64,000 nt of DNA from Pelagicoccus sp. (GCA_028284635.1 JANQRJ010000036.1:1-64000), one strand, 5' to 3'. Positions 17,341 through 29,074 are shown, counted from the stretch's first letter. Program-made: numbers and translations. The notes: generated by a model from the sequence alone, not told the origin.

Positions 17341-18132
17341 CTAGACTGCGGCTAGCGGGCAGCCATCTCCCGACTGGATGGTCTGAATGGCGAAGGGCGC
17401 GGCGGCGCGCAGGTCGGCGAAGGTGGCGTCGACCGCCTCGATGCTGTTGCAGTCGCTGCTGAGGTGGGCCAGGTAGACGCGACTCCAGCGGGGGCGTTCG
17501 ACGGCGGCGAGAAAGTCCTTGGCTTCGAGATTGGAGAGGTGGCCGTGTCGTCCGCTTATGCGCTGCTTGAGGGCCCAGGGCCGCCTTTGGTCTTCCTGTA
17601 GCATCTGCTGGTCGTAGTTGGCTTCGACTACCAGCGTATCGACATTCTGGATGCGTTTAGCTACCTGGCGGGTGGCGAAGCCGAGATCGGTCAACCAGGC
17701 CATGCTCTTGATGGGCGAGAAGAGGTCGTCGCCGCGTCCGGAGGTGAATTTGAAGCCTACGGGGTCGTGGGCGTCGTGTGGAATTGAGAAGCTCTCTATG
17801 ACTAGGTCGCGAAAATCGAATTGGGAGCCGGTTTCGAAGAGCGCCCAATCGGGTCGGTGCTTGAGCTTTGGTTGGATGGCCTTTGCAGTGAGCTGGTTGG
17901 CGAAGACTTTGGGTCCGAAGCGCTTGGCGAAGGTGGATATGCCGACGGTGTGGTCGCCGTGCTCATGGGTGACGAAGATGGCGTCGATTTCCTCGGGTTT
18001 TACTCCTCGCTCCTCAAGCATGCCGCAGAGGCGTCTGCAGCTGAAGCCGGCGTCGATGAGGATCTTGCTATTTTCCGTGATAAGCAGGCCGGCGTTGCCG
18101 GAACTTGAGCTGCCTAGGATGGAGAACTGCAT
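17341..18132 (-). CDS. MBL-fold metallohydrolase (YycJ/WalJ-like)
   Basis: 263 aa from the ATG at 18132 (MQFSILGSSSSGNAG, the family's characteristic start). The metal-binding motif HxHxDH is THEHGDH (about 62-68), with further ligands at IPHDAHDPVG, GHLSNLEA and LAHLSSDCNS. The family contains YycJ/WalJ, 5' exonuclease-like enzymes linked to mismatch repair and cell-wall regulation. The start codon overlaps the end of the ModF-like gene by 19 nt, so the two are probably co-transcribed. Confidence 0.88.
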   Translation of the reverse strand: MQFSILGSSSSGNAGLLITENSKILIDAGFSCRRLCGMLEERGVKPEEIDAIFVTHEHGDHTVGISTFAKRFGPKVFANQLTAKAIQPKLKHRPDWALFETGSQFDFRDLVIESFSIPHDAHDPVGFKFTSGRGDDLFSPIKSMAWLTDLGFATRQVAKRIQNVDTLVVEANYDQQMLQEDQRRPWALKQRISGRHGHLSNLEAKDFLAAVERPRWSRVYLAHLSSDCNSIEAVDATFADLRAAAPFAIQTIQSGDGCPLAAV

Positions 18133-19565
18133 GTGCGAGGACTTCGGGAGGGGGAGGATTGATGAATGGTGATCTGGTAGCGTGCTCTCGGAGTCGGGTC
18201 GAGCTGGAATTGCAGCCGATGCCGGAATAGGGGCAGGTGTTCGTCTTTGCGGTGGCTGACGAAGAGCATTGTGGTGTGGCGCAGCGTGGCGAGGCGTTCC
18301 AGGCAAGCGAGGACGAGGTGGCGGTTGAGATCGTCCAGGCCTTGGGTAGGTTCGTCCAGAAGAAGCAGCGGAGGTTGCTTGACGAGGGCTCGGGCGATCA
18401 GAACGAGGCGTTGCTGGCCGTAGGACAGGGCGCGAAATTGGATCCGGGTTGCGTTTGACATGCCGAAAAAGGCTAGCCAGCTGCAGGCGTTTCGGAGCTG
18501 GGCGAGCGTTGGGGTTTGGTAGAGTCCGATGCTGTCATAGAATCCGGATACGACGACAGTTTGGCAATCTGCTCCGACTCGGTAGTCCCTGTGCAGGGCG
18601 GGGGAGACGTGTCCTATCCGCCGCTTTATGTCCCAGATGGTCTCGCCGCTTCCGCGTTGGTAGCCGAGGACGAGTAGGTCGTTGCAGTAGCATTGGGGAT
18701 GGTCGCCGCTGATGAGGCTGAGCAGAGTCGATTTGCCGCATCCGTTTGGCCCGGCGATGAGCGTGTGTTCTCCAGCTCGCAGCGTCCAGTCGAGGTCCTT
18801 GAACTGGTAGACTTCGCCGAAGCGAACCTTAGCCGAACGAAAGCGAAGCAAAGGATCTGGCGACTTGTACCCGGGATCTGGATGCGGAGGAATTTCGGGA
18901 GTCTCTTGGCTGTCGAGCTTGAAGAGATGGCGGGCTGCGGGAGACTCGAGGATCTCGAGTTTGGGACCGTTGGCGACGATCTCTCCGTCCCGCAGAAGGG
19001 CGAGGTGGGTGCAGGTGGGCGCGATATCCTGGACGCGGTTTGCGAGGAGCAGCATTGCTTGGCCCTGGCGGACGAGTTCGGCGATCAGGGAGGAGCATTC
19101 GGCCTGGCTTGCTTCGTCCAGTCCTTCATAGGGTTCGTCGAGAATGAGCAGATCGGGCTTCTTGAGAAGCTCCCGTATCGTGTAGGCTTTGCGGGTTTCG
19201 CCGCTGGAAAACAGACGACAACCCCGTGACATCAGTTCTTCTATGCCGAAACGGCGGGCGTATTGGAGAGCTTCGTCTTTGGTGGCTCCGGATTGGAGAA
19301 GGATTTCCAAGCCGGTCGAGCCGGTGTCGATCCGGTCGAGGAAATCGGTGTCGTCATTGGCGAGTTCTCGCTCGTGCTCGGCTTGCAGCGTTTCGAAGGA
19401 AAGGAAAGCGACGGTGTGGGTTTTCTTCAGACGTTGCTCGATGACTCTTGCGAGCTGGCTCTTTCCAGAGGCGTTGCCGCCGAGAATGCACCAGACTTCG
19501 CTCGAAGAGAGAGCAAGGAAAGGAAGGTTCGGGATGCTATCGGGGGGGTCGAAGGTGGACTTCAC
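18114..19565 (-). CDS. modF: ModF-like tandem ABC ATPase
   Basis: 483 aa with two nucleotide-binding domains, the same size as E. coli ModF (490). Domain 1: Walker A GGNASGKS (about 29-36), signature LFSSGETRK, Walker B LLILDEPYEGLD. Domain 2: Walker A GPNGCGKST, the ModF-type run GDHPQCYCNDL and GSGETIWDIKRRIG, signature LSYGQQR, Walker B LLLLDEPTQGLD. ModF has no permease domain and its role near molybdate transport is unclear. No modABC is in the window. Naming rests on the close match of the second domain to E. coli ModF as I remember it. Confidence 0.85.
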   Translation of the reverse strand: MKSTFDPPDSIPNLPFLALSSSEVWCILGGNASGKSQLARVIEQRLKKTHTVAFLSFETLQAEHERELANDDTDFLDRIDTGSTGLEILLQSGATKDEALQYARRFGIEELMSRGCRLFSSGETRKAYTIRELLKKPDLLILDEPYEGLDEASQAECSSLIAELVRQGQAMLLLANRVQDIAPTCTHLALLRDGEIVANGPKLEILESPAARHLFKLDSQETPEIPPHPDPGYKSPDPLLRFRSAKVRFGEVYQFKDLDWTLRAGEHTLIAGPNGCGKSTLLSLISGDHPQCYCNDLLVLGYQRGSGETIWDIKRRIGHVSPALHRDYRVGADCQTVVVSGFYDSIGLYQTPTLAQLRNACSWLAFFGMSNATRIQFRALSYGQQRLVLIARALVKQPPLLLLDEPTQGLDDLNRHLVLACLERLATLRHTTMLFVSHRKDEHLPLFRHRLQFQLDPTPRARYQITIHQSSPSRSPRTCSSPS

Positions 19566-19864
19566 AACTCAGACTGAATACAGCAAGCGTTTGCCTCCTC
19601 GCCATGACAAATCGAAATCCACAGCCCAGCGACTCTTGCTACTTCGAGTCATAACCGGCTGCCTTTGTAAGCATGAGGATGCGGTTGTCGGACTTGTTTA
19701 CTATTTACGATTCTGAACTCTCGAGTTTTTACTTTTTTTTCGAGAATTGAGATCTCTTAGGTTGTTGATTGAGAAAGGCTAAAGAATCTTTCTGGATGAG
19801 CGTGTCAGGTTTCTGGCATGGGGGATGCAAGCGGTTCGGCTCCAACCGACAACCGAGATTCTCA

Positions 19865-20581
19865 ATGACACGCTTAAACATACTAAAATCACTCGCCTTC
19901 TCGTCCGCTCTGTTCGTGGGCCTGTTCGCAACCTCCACAGCCAATGCGGTCGCTCTTTACGAAGTCGAAGCGGCCGAAGCCGATCCGGTCTACAGCAAGT
20001 TTCCGGGCGGCCATGTCTTCTGGTTCGAGGAGTTTCCCGTTCTTTTCCCTGGCGCGAGCCGAGGTTTCGTTTTCGATTCCAACGGTGGCGGTTTCGTCGA
20101 GAATGATGGCGGCACCGCCTTCCTGTTCGGCAGGCTGATCAATCTGCTTGATGCCTCGCTCGTTTTCGACCTGGCGCTCGCGTTCGACGGTCGTACTTCG
20201 ATCCCTCCTGCGGGAAGCCCGAAAAGGGAGCTCAAGGACGAGGCCTACTCCGACCACGTTCCTCCCGGTCCTGTCGATACGGATGACTGGTACTACTACA
20301 CGGACACTTTCGGCACGCTTGACGGATCGGCCTCCGGTTTGCCTTTCTACTTGCTCAGCGGAAAAGGCCCGGCCTTTCAGGTTGGCGTGGGTGCGAATGG
20401 CAAGAATGTCGAGTTCGGCGCTTCTGGCTGGCTGGACGTAGAGGATCTTTTCACCGGCGAAGTCTATAATGGCGATATCAACATCGACCTGAAACGCGTG
20501 CCCGATGCGGGCAGCTCTGCTCTGCTGCTTGGCGTTTCTTTCGCAGCAATGCTCTTCGTTCGCCGCCGTTTCGTTCGCTAA
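19865..20581 (+). CDS. Exported VPDSG-CTERM protein
   Basis: 238 aa from the ATG at 19865, with a signal peptide ending in STANA (about 24-28). The mature part is acidic and beta-rich with no family I recognise (GGHVFWFEEFPVLFPGASRG, LVFDLALAFDGRTS, DTDDWYYYTDTFGTLDG). The C-terminus is VPDAGSSALLL, a hydrophobic helix, and VRRRFVR, the VPDSG variant of the exosortase signal. It is a second substrate of the system that would process the 1358-2452 product. A terminator follows, so it is monocistronic. Region 19566-19864 has no gene I can support. Confidence 0.8.
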   Translation: MTRLNILKSLAFSSALFVGLFATSTANAVALYEVEAAEADPVYSKFPGGHVFWFEEFPVLFPGASRGFVFDSNGGGFVENDGGTAFLFGRLINLLDASLVFDLALAFDGRTSIPPAGSPKRELKDEAYSDHVPPGPVDTDDWYYYTDTFGTLDGSASGLPFYLLSGKGPAFQVGVGANGKNVEFGASGWLDVEDLFTGEVYNGDINIDLKRVPDAGSSALLLGVSFAAMLFVRRRFVR

Positions 20582-20612
20582 GCGACTCGCGATCCGATTT
20601 TTCTTCTCTCGG

Positions 20613-20650
20613 AAAACGGGTTCCCGGCATGCTCTGGGAATCCGTTTTTT
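20613..20650 (+). terminator. Terminator after the VPDSG-CTERM gene
   Basis: A stem of AAAACGGGTTCCC (20613-20625) with GGGAATCCGTTTT (20636-20648), one G·T wobble, and a 10-nt loop, followed by a run of T. The 20651-20819 stretch before folE2 shows no gene. Confidence 0.85.
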
Positions 20651-20819
20651 CGTTTCCTGTCTTTGGGTTGGACCTTTCCGGAAGGCGAGAGAGGGTCTCC
20701 CCATGACATGCTGCGCTTGTTTTCTTGCGTTTTTATTGGCGGATTCTCTAGTGCTGCGTGTTTCGCAACTTGCTCGCGCGTGAAGACTTTTTCCAACGAG
20801 AGAACTAACCGTTCGTCCG

Positions 20820-21803
20820 ATGTCCACTAAGCATAAGCCCAAGATGTACTTGCACAAGACCGACACCGAGGAGCCGGCTCCGGTGGCGCGCTCGTACGAT
20901 GCGAGTTTCAAGCCTTCCGAGGCCTATCGGGCTTCGATGCCGGATATTATGGATGCGGTCGATTCGGAGCAGGGCGCAGCGGTACCGATCCAGCAGGTTG
21001 GCGTCTCGAACTTCCGCTTGCCGCTCACGTTTCGCGCCGCCGGTGGCAAGCTTTTGAACCTCGAGGCCCAGATCTGCGGCACGGTATCCCTGGAGGCGAC
21101 TCTCAAGGGCATTAACATGTCCCGCATCATGCGGTCCTTTTACGAGCTGAAGGATGAGGTTTTCACCATCGATTCGGTGAAGGAGGTGCTCGATCTCTTT
21201 CGCGAGAAGGTAGAGAGCTTCGATGCCCGCATAGTGATCCGCTTCAACTACCCGATCCTGCAAGAAAGTCTGCGCAGCGGTCTGGAAGGCTATCAGTACT
21301 ATGCCTGCTCGTTCGAGGGGCGGCTCAGTCGGTCAGGCGTCTTCGAAAAGCGAATGAGTTTCGACTTCGTCTATTCTTCGTCTTGCCCTTGTTCGGCGGA
21401 GCTTGCGGAGCACGCTCGCGATACGCGCGACATCTATTCGATCCCGCACTCGCAGCGCAGCAAAGCCCGGGTTTTCGTGAAGCTGGCGGAAGGGGCGAGC
21501 CTGAGAATCGAAGATCTGAAAGACCATTGCGCCGAGGCTCTGAAGACGGAAACGCAAGTTATGGTGAAGCGCGAGGACGAGCAAGCGTTTGCCGAACTCA
21601 ACGGCGCCTACATCAAGTTTGTCGAGGACGCGGCTCGTCTGCTCTACGAGCGGCTGGCTGGCGACGAGCGCATAGCCGATTTCGAAATAGCCTGTTCCCA
21701 CCTCGAGTCCCTGCATTCTCACGACGCGGTTTCCGTCATATGCAAAGGCGTTCCGGGTGGCTTCCGAGCGGATTTCTCGGATTTCGACGACCTGATCTGC
21801 TAG
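20820..21803 (+). CDS. folE2: GTP cyclohydrolase I, FolE2 type
   Basis: 327 aa. It converts GTP to 7,8-dihydroneopterin triphosphate, the first step of folate synthesis, and replaces zinc-dependent FolE under low zinc. Family motifs: VSNFRLPL and [19 protein letters not shown] (about 81-99), [10 protein letters not shown] with the metal-binding Cys (about 186-195), [15 protein letters not shown] (about 206-220) and the C-terminal [16 protein letters not shown]. The length and the CPC and HSQRS motifs separate it clearly from FolE. Monocistronic by layout, with the AACGTT palindrome just after it. Confidence 0.93.
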   Translation: MSTKHKPKMYLHKTDTEEPAPVARSYDASFKPSEAYRASMPDIMDAVDSEQGAAVPIQQVGVSNFRLPLTFRAAGGKLLNLEAQICGTVSLEATLKGINMSRIMRSFYELKDEVFTIDSVKEVLDLFREKVESFDARIVIRFNYPILQESLRSGLEGYQYYACSFEGRLSRSGVFEKRMSFDFVYSSSCPCSAELAEHARDTRDIYSIPHSQRSKARVFVKLAEGASLRIEDLKDHCAEALKTETQVMVKREDEQAFAELNGAYIKFVEDAARLLYERLAGDERIADFEIACSHLESLHSHDAVSVICKGVPGGFRADFSDFDDLIC

Positions 21804-21840
21804 CCAGTCTGTCTGCCTGAGTCTCGAATCCAGTGCTTCT

Positions 21841-21878
21841 CGTCATTTAATTCTCTAACGTTGGAGGATTAAGTGACG
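21841..21878. repeat. 38-bp AACGTT palindrome with three G·T wobbles
   Basis: Nineteen positions on each side of 21859/21860. Sixteen pair exactly and three are T facing G, which still pair in a + strand transcript. It is closely related to 10651-10688. It lies between folE2 (38 nt after its stop) and tRNA-Pro. Confidence 0.75.
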
Positions 21879-21958
21879 TTCGCGATTTGGGAAATTCCCG
21901 GAAGTTTTCGTTGAAATCCGGATTTTTGGTGGGCACAGTCTCGGCCTTTCCAATTTTA

Positions 21959-22035
21959 CGGGCTATGGCGCAGCCTGGTAGCGCGCTTGTCTGGGGGACA
22001 AGAGGTCGTGGGTTCGAATCCCGCTAGCCCGACCA
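21959..22035 (+). tRNA. tRNA-Pro (GGG)
   Basis: Cloverleaf with acceptor CGGGCTA/TAGCCCG, anticodon stem CTTGT/ACAAG and loop CTGGGGG (anticodon GGG), T-loop GGTTCGAATCC. Discriminator A and encoded CCA at 22032-22035. Confidence 0.95.
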
Positions 22036-22089
22036 TTTTATCGCTTGCAATGCCGTCTCTTCGAGGCGGCCTTTTTGTTTCCCGCATCC

Positions 22090-22521
22090 ATGTCGAAAAA
22101 GAATCGAGGACCCGAAAACGAATACTCCGCTTTGCGTCTAGCTTGGCCTCCCTTTCTTGTGATGGCCACATTGGTGTTCGCCTCGTCGATGGCTAGGCAA
22201 CAGCCAATGAGTCCTGATATCGTCAATTTCGACAAGATTGCCCATTTCTGCGTTTTCGGGTTGCTCGCGACCTTGCTCTTCCGGCGTCTGCGTATCGACT
22301 TTCTGGAACACCGCCGCTGGCTGTGGGCGCTGGCTGGGGTTATGATCTTTGGGGTTTGCGACGAGGTTCTGCAGTTTTTCAATCCAGCTCGCACTTTCGA
22401 TCCCTATGATTGGATTGCTGACGTTTCGGGGGCGATTCTCGCTCTTGCTCTTTATCGAAACTGGACTTGGTACCGCGATCTTTTGGAGACGCGGCTTTGG
22501 GGCCGGCTTGCCAAGCGTTGA
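22090..22521 (+). CDS. VanZ-like membrane protein
   Basis: 143 aa from the ATG at 22090 (MSKKNRGP). Four hydrophobic segments. VanZ motifs: FDKIAHFCVFGLLA (about 49-62) and CDEVLQFFNPARTFDPYDWIADVSGAI (about 95-121, matching E-x-x-Q, R-x-x-D-x-x-D). It is paralogous to the gene at 9791-10201 but clearly diverged. It ends 23 nt before ligA on the same strand and may share its transcript. Confidence 0.8.
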   Translation: MSKKNRGPENEYSALRLAWPPFLVMATLVFASSMARQQPMSPDIVNFDKIAHFCVFGLLATLLFRRLRIDFLEHRRWLWALAGVMIFGVCDEVLQFFNPARTFDPYDWIADVSGAILALALYRNWTWYRDLLETRLWGRLAKR

Positions 22522-22535
22522 GCCAGCTCCTCTAA

Positions 22536-24554
<2,019 letters not shown>

Positions 24555-24826
24555 TGAATGGTGGAGAAGTTCGGTTCTTCTGGCTTCGACGCCTAGGGTA
24601 GATGCCCGGGGATTTGCTTGGGGTACTTGCCCGCGGATTTGACCAGGCGGCGTTAAAATCATGGCAAAAGCTAGGCGGCTTTCATACTTTATTTGCGCCT
24701 TTGCCTATGGATGCCGATGGCGATTGACGTAGCTCGACATTGGCGACTTGGTCTGTTCGATTCCTCCCGCTTTTCGGAATCGGTTTCATGGCGGCTTTTG
24801 CTCGAGTCCGACTTGGATTCCCATAC

Positions 24827-26467
24827 ATGAAACTTCTCAAGAAACTCGCCTTATACGTGGCTGCTGCCTCCTTCATCGCTGCAGTTCTTGGAATTCTCAT
24901 TCAGAAAAGGGTTATCGACTCCGTGGAGATCGATCGTACGCGAGAGGCGATGAGATCGACCTTGCTGCAGGCGGAGACGGTTAGGAAGGCAGGCTCGGCA
25001 CTGGTTGAAGCGGGGGCTTTCGATTTAGAGAAGCTTGCCAAGGAACTGGAGACAGCTTCGGACTACCGCGAGACCACCCTCTACAAGACCGTCCCCGTCG
25101 TGGCCGCTTGGCAGTCGGTCCAGGAGATTGCCGACGAGCTGGACTACTCGTTTCGCGTGACGAAGCGCCACGCCCGCAATCCGGACAATGAGCCCACTGC
25201 GGCAGAAGAGCAGATACTCGACTTCTTCAGCTCGACTGGCGAATCCGAGTACTTCTTCGATGACAAGGAGAACGACGTCCTGGTCTACGCTCGACCGGTG
25301 GTGCTGTCGCGCGACTGCCTGTTTTGCCACGGCGATCCGGCGGACAGCCTGACGGGCGACGGCAAGGACATCCTAGGTTTCGAGATGGAGGGCTGGAAAG
25401 AGGGCGAGATGCATGGAGCCTTCGTTCTGAAAACCGGCAAGGAAGGGCTGCGGGCGATGGGGACACAGGCTTTGATCAAGGGGGCTAGCCATACGGCCAT
25501 GGTAGCGATACCTGCGGTTGCCGTCCTTATTTGCGTGATGGTCTTCCTGCTGCGCAGGTCTGTCGTGATACCTGTGGTGCAGAGGCTTAACTCGATTATG
25601 CGATCCTGCGATGGTAACCGAAATCTGGCGACGGGGATTAGCGAGTCCGGCGAAGCCTTGGCGGATGGAGTCAATCGACAGGCGGCTTCCGTAGAGGAAA
25701 GCAGCGCTACACTGGAAGAGCTTTCCAGCGCCACGAACGGCAATGTCCAGATGGCAGGTTCTGCCCAGGAGCACGTGCGCCGGGCGAACTCGGCTGTGCA
25801 GGACGGCGTGCAGAAGGTGGACGAAATGCAGAAGGCGATCAACATGATCAGCGAGTCGAGCAGTAGCATTTCGCGGATCATCGGCACGATCGACGAGATA
25901 GCTTTTCAGACGAACATCCTCGCGCTGAACGCTTCGGTGGAGGCCGCTCGCGCTGGGGAGGCTGGCGCGGGATTCGCGGTAGTCGCCGACGAAGTGCGTT
26001 CCTTGGCCCAGAAGAGCGCTAGAGCGGCCAAGGAGTCTTCGGAAATCTTGGCCGACTCGATTGCCAGAAGCGAAGCGGGCGCATCGGTTTCTGCCGAGTT
26101 CGTGACTCAGCTCGAAGAAATCAAGAGCGAGATTGGCGACCTGGAGAGCGTGATCGACGAGATCCGTAACGCTTCGGAACAGCAGAACGAAGGCATAACG
26201 CAGCTCAACGTTGCAGTGCAGACGATCGACAAGGTAGCCCAAAGCACAGCTGCGAGTTCAGAGGAATTGGCCAGTTCCGCGCTCGATTTGCAACGGCGAG
26301 CTTCACTCGCCCAAGACGAGGTTCGGCAGATGATCTCGCTAGTCGATGGCGAAAAGCAGGGAGGAGAGGAAGCCGCGCGACCAGCTCAGGTCGCTCGAGA
26401 CGATCAATTCGACTGGCCGGAAGACGTTTCTCGCTCCGGGACGGATTCCACTTTTGCGAAGAACTAG
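24827..26467 (+). CDS. Methyl-accepting chemoreceptor with haem-c-type periplasmic sensor
   Basis: 546 aa from the ATG at 24827 ([16 protein letters not shown]). An N-terminal TM helix (about 5-25), a periplasmic DUF3365/Tll0287-like domain of about 185 aa, a second TM helix (about 222-243) and a cytoplasmic signalling helix bundle. The sensor contains CLFCH (about 164-168), a CxxCH haem-attachment motif, so it probably senses redox state or a small gas. The signalling tip [20 protein letters not shown] is canonical. A HAMP domain is not obvious after TM2. No other chemotaxis genes are in the window, so the signal must go to a cluster elsewhere. Confidence 0.9.
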   Translation: MKLLKKLALYVAAASFIAAVLGILIQKRVIDSVEIDRTREAMRSTLLQAETVRKAGSALVEAGAFDLEKLAKELETASDYRETTLYKTVPVVAAWQSVQEIADELDYSFRVTKRHARNPDNEPTAAEEQILDFFSSTGESEYFFDDKENDVLVYARPVVLSRDCLFCHGDPADSLTGDGKDILGFEMEGWKEGEMHGAFVLKTGKEGLRAMGTQALIKGASHTAMVAIPAVAVLICVMVFLLRRSVVIPVVQRLNSIMRSCDGNRNLATGISESGEALADGVNRQAASVEESSATLEELSSATNGNVQMAGSAQEHVRRANSAVQDGVQKVDEMQKAINMISESSSSISRIIGTIDEIAFQTNILALNASVEAARAGEAGAGFAVVADEVRSLAQKSARAAKESSEILADSIARSEAGASVSAEFVTQLEEIKSEIGDLESVIDEIRNASEQQNEGITQLNVAVQTIDKVAQSTAASSEELASSALDLQRRASLAQDEVRQMISLVDGEKQGGEEAARPAQVARDDQFDWPEDVSRSGTDSTFAKN

Positions 26468-26476
26468 GACCTTTGG

Positions 26477-26561
26477 AATGGTGAATGTGGAATAGTGAGT
26501 GGTGAATTATTGAGAAACCGGCCTCTCCCAATTCACCACTCACTATTCCACATTCACCATT
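26477..26561. repeat. Perfect 32-bp inverted repeat between convergent genes
   Basis: Arms 26477-26508 and 26530-26561 are exact complements around a 21-nt loop. They use the same words as 12052-12132 (GTGGAATAGTGAGTGGTGAA). It lies between the chemoreceptor stop and the stop of the leftward gene at 26584. Confidence 0.85.
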
Positions 26562-26583
26562 TCTGATTTCGCCCAAGGCGAAA

Positions 26584-27036
26584 TCAGACCCCCGGGCCTT
26601 GCATCTGCTTCTGTAGTTCGAGCTGGAATTCCTGGATGTCCTCTTCGCTCGGCTGGTAGCCCTCCTTGTCGGAATCCAGGCCCAGACGGCCGTAGGGATC
26701 GACGTACCATTTTGCGGATACGCCATCGCTGAAGGTGACCGTACCGCTCACCGCAGCTCCGGGGCGCTTGATGCGATCGACCTCGACCTGCACGCCGCCG
26801 ACGAGCTCTGCTTCCGCAGGCGCGGCTTCCAGGTCCGTGCTGGCGTCTGCGTCCTCCGCGGGCTCGGGCTTTGGCTCGGCGAGCTCGAGGTTGAGGTCGT
26901 CCATGAGGAAGCGGACTTCCATGTAGGTCATTTGGACCTTGAAGTCCTCGTTTATCAGCCGCTGGACGTCGGCGATGCTGGCACCGTCAGCCAGGCATTT
27001 GGAGATTTGGGCTTTCTGTTCGTCGGTCAGCTGCAT
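26584..27036 (-). CDS. Conserved hypothetical cytoplasmic protein
   Basis: 150 aa from the ATG at 27036 (MQLTDEQKAQISKCLADGAS). The N-terminal 55 residues form a helical region with a helix-turn-helix-like pattern (GASIADVQRLINEDFKVQMTYMEVRFLMDDL). An acidic Pro/Glu/Ala linker follows, then a small beta domain (GTVTFSDGVSAKWYVDPYGRLGLD) and a Gln-rich tail. The layout is common in Verrucomicrobiota hypotheticals. DNA binding is possible but unproven. The start is preceded by another copy of the AATAGTGAGTGGTGAAT word. Confidence 0.65.
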   Translation of the reverse strand: MQLTDEQKAQISKCLADGASIADVQRLINEDFKVQMTYMEVRFLMDDLNLELAEPKPEPAEDADASTDLEAAPAEAELVGGVQVEVDRIKRPGAAVSGTVTFSDGVSAKWYVDPYGRLGLDSDKEGYQPSEEDIQEFQLELQKQMQGPGV

Positions 27037-27096
27037 GGGTGGGAAATAGTGAGTGGTGAATGTTGAGTAGTGAAGCACGGATTCCGCATCCCTAAC

Positions 27097-27169
27097 CTGG
27101 GAACGCGGGCGGCTCGCCCGCAACCAACCTGATCCTGCATGGCTGCGGACGAGCCGCCCGCGTTCCCAG
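27097..27169. repeat. REP-like inverted pair (GCGGGCG family), dnaA side
   Basis: Arms 27097-27116 and 27150-27169 are perfect 20-bp complements. Each arm contains its own hairpin, GCGGGCG-GCT-CGCCCGC, preceded by GGGAAC. A sister copy is at 39411-39477. It lies 6 nt from the dnaA stop codon. Confidence 0.8.
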
Positions 27170-27174
27170 AGTCT

Positions 27175-28569
27175 CTACTTCGAAAGCTGAGCTTTCAGGT
27201 AGTCAACGCTGTGGCGGACGGAATCGTCCTGGTCCACGAGGTTGTCGACCTGCTTGCAGGCATGGATGACCGTACCGTGATCGCGGCCGCCGAAGGCTTC
27301 GCCGATCTCCTGTAGGGAGTGCTTGGTGAGCTCGCGACTGAGGTACATGCCGATCTGCCGAGGCACCGCGATGTGGGCGGGGCGTCGGCGGCTGAGCATG
27401 TCGGAGTGGCGCAGTTCGAAATACTCGGCGACCTTCTTCTGGATGACGTCGATGGTGAGCTGCTGTTTGGCGGCCTCCATCAGCACGTCGCTGAGCAGCT
27501 TCTCGCATATCTCGATGGTGAGCTTCTGGCCGGTGAGCGAACCGTAGCTGCAGACTTTGATGAGAGCGCCTTCGAGTCGGCGGATGTTCTTGACGATGTG
27601 CTGGGCGATGAAGTGCAGAACTTCGTCGCTGATGTCGTAGCTATGCTGTTGGGCTTTCTTGCGCAGGATGGCTACGCGGGTCTCGAAGTCGGGGGCTTGG
27701 ATATCGGTGACAAGGCCCCATTGAAATCTGGATACAAGGCGGCTTTCGAGTTTGGCGATCTCGTTGGCGGGCCGGTCGCTGGAGAGGAAGATCTGCTTCT
27801 GGGACTCGAACAGATCGTTGAAGGTGTGGAAAAATTCCTCCTGGATGCGTTCCTTGCCGCTGAGAAACTGCACGTCGTCGATGAGCAGCACGTCGACGCT
27901 GCGGTAGCGGCGACGGAACTTGGTGAGCGTGTTTTCCTGGATGGCGGAGATGAACTCGTTGGTGAACTTTTCCGAGGAGAGGTAGGCGACGCGGGCGTCC
28001 GGATTGTCGCTGAGGATGTGATGGCCGACCGCGTGCATGAGATGGGTCTTGCCGAGCCCGGTGTCGCCGTAGAGGAAAAGGGGATTGTAGGCTCCGGCCG
28101 GCGCATGGGCGACTGCGATGGCCGCCGCGTGGGCGAGCTGGCTGTTGGAGCCGATGACGAAGTTGGCGAAGGTGTTGCGGGGGTTGAGATTGGCTTCGCC
28201 CTCCCGGTTGGCTGTCGGCCGCGTTCTGACGGAGCGTTCCGGAGCAGCAGGCCTGGCCTGGCTCGGCTGGGGCTTGGCAGCGAGTTCGCTCTCGTCTTCG
28301 GGCTTCGCCGTTTCGTCGTTCTCGATGGCGACGTTGACGGGAAATCCGAGGTGGCTTTGGAAGGACTTCGCTATGAGGTCGATGTAGTTGTCGTTGATCC
28401 AGTAGGCGGTGAAGGTGTTTTGCACACCAAGTGTGATGGACTCGCCGTTGATAGACAGACAGGTCAGGTCGCTGAACCAGCTTTTGAAAATGTCGGCGGG
28501 CAGGACTTGGGAAAGTTCGGTTCTGACTTTTTCCCAGAGAAGATTGGGCTCGGTGAGCTGTTCTTGCAT
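27175..28569 (-). CDS. dnaA: Chromosomal replication initiator DnaA
   Basis: 464 aa. It binds DnaA boxes and melts the origin. Domain I at the N-terminus (LWEKVRTELSQVLPADIFKSW), a variable Pro/Glu-rich linker (about 90-125), the AAA+ domain with Walker A GDTGLGKTHLMHAVGHH and Walker B VDVLLIDDVQFLSGKE, and domain IV with the DnaA signature GGRDHGTVIHACKQV near the C-terminus. The usual neighbours dnaN and recF are absent, and the upstream region has only one plausible DnaA box. Confidence 0.97.
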   Translation of the reverse strand: MQEQLTEPNLLWEKVRTELSQVLPADIFKSWFSDLTCLSINGESITLGVQNTFTAYWINDNYIDLIAKSFQSHLGFPVNVAIENDETAKPEDESELAAKPQPSQARPAAPERSVRTRPTANREGEANLNPRNTFANFVIGSNSQLAHAAAIAVAHAPAGAYNPLFLYGDTGLGKTHLMHAVGHHILSDNPDARVAYLSSEKFTNEFISAIQENTLTKFRRRYRSVDVLLIDDVQFLSGKERIQEEFFHTFNDLFESQKQIFLSSDRPANEIAKLESRLVSRFQWGLVTDIQAPDFETRVAILRKKAQQHSYDISDEVLHFIAQHIVKNIRRLEGALIKVCSYGSLTGQKLTIEICEKLLSDVLMEAAKQQLTIDVIQKKVAEYFELRHSDMLSRRRPAHIAVPRQIGMYLSRELTKHSLQEIGEAFGGRDHGTVIHACKQVDNLVDQDDSVRHSVDYLKAQLSK

Positions 28570-28592
28570 GTGGTTACGATAGAATTTGGCTG

Positions 28593-28601
28593 TTATTCAC
28601 A
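28593..28601 (+). promoter_or_regulatory. Single DnaA box upstream of dnaA
   Basis: TTATTCACA fits TTWTNCACA and lies 24 nt upstream of the dnaA start, so autoregulation is possible. No cluster of boxes or AT-rich unwinding element is seen in 28570-29074, and no gene is supported there either, so I do not call an origin. Confidence 0.4.
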
Positions 28602-29074
28602 TCTCTGTCGCGTCGAGCTCGCTGCCGTGTTTGCCGAAAGTAGGAATGCTAGTCGAATCCATAGGGGGAATGTCTTTATGGCTAGTCTAGGAAAATGGAT
28701 GAAGGGTAATTCCTAAGTCTTTTTTAGTGAGTGACTTGGATGGCAGAAGAAGGAGGCCGAAAGGCGATTGAGAAGCAGAAGATAGGGAGTGCGTCCAAGA
28801 CCTGGGAAGGGGACGACAGGAGCGTCACAGTAACGTAAAGTGGATCTTCATTCTCAAGCCCTACTTTTGCCCAAGTTGTTCACATCTGGCTGCGCATAAC
28901 TTTTAGTTGCCATTTTACATTTGAGTTTTCTCTGAAAGAGGCCCTGAACCAGCGGGATTTGCGGGAGTTCTGGGTGCTGGAAAGAGCGGATCGGATGTCT
29001 TTTCGGCAAGTTTTTCGGCCAAAAAAAATGTTCCAGTTCGGTGTCGGACTTTGGGATACGGGCCGTTGGATGGC

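Noticed and set aside
19889..20911. 340-codon leftward frame spanning the VPDSG-CTERM gene and the start of folE2
   Set aside because: It crosses a strong + strand terminator and two supported genes; Arg/Glu-rich artefact.
27319..28716. 465-codon open frame on the strand opposite dnaA
   Set aside because: It lies antisense to an unmistakable dnaA, its translation is Gly/Val/Asp/Glu-rich in the way GC-rich antisense frames are, and it matches no family.
28876..28884. Second DnaA box TTGTTCACA near 28.88 kb
   Set aside because: The third base is G, outside the TTWTNCACA consensus, and no cluster supports it.
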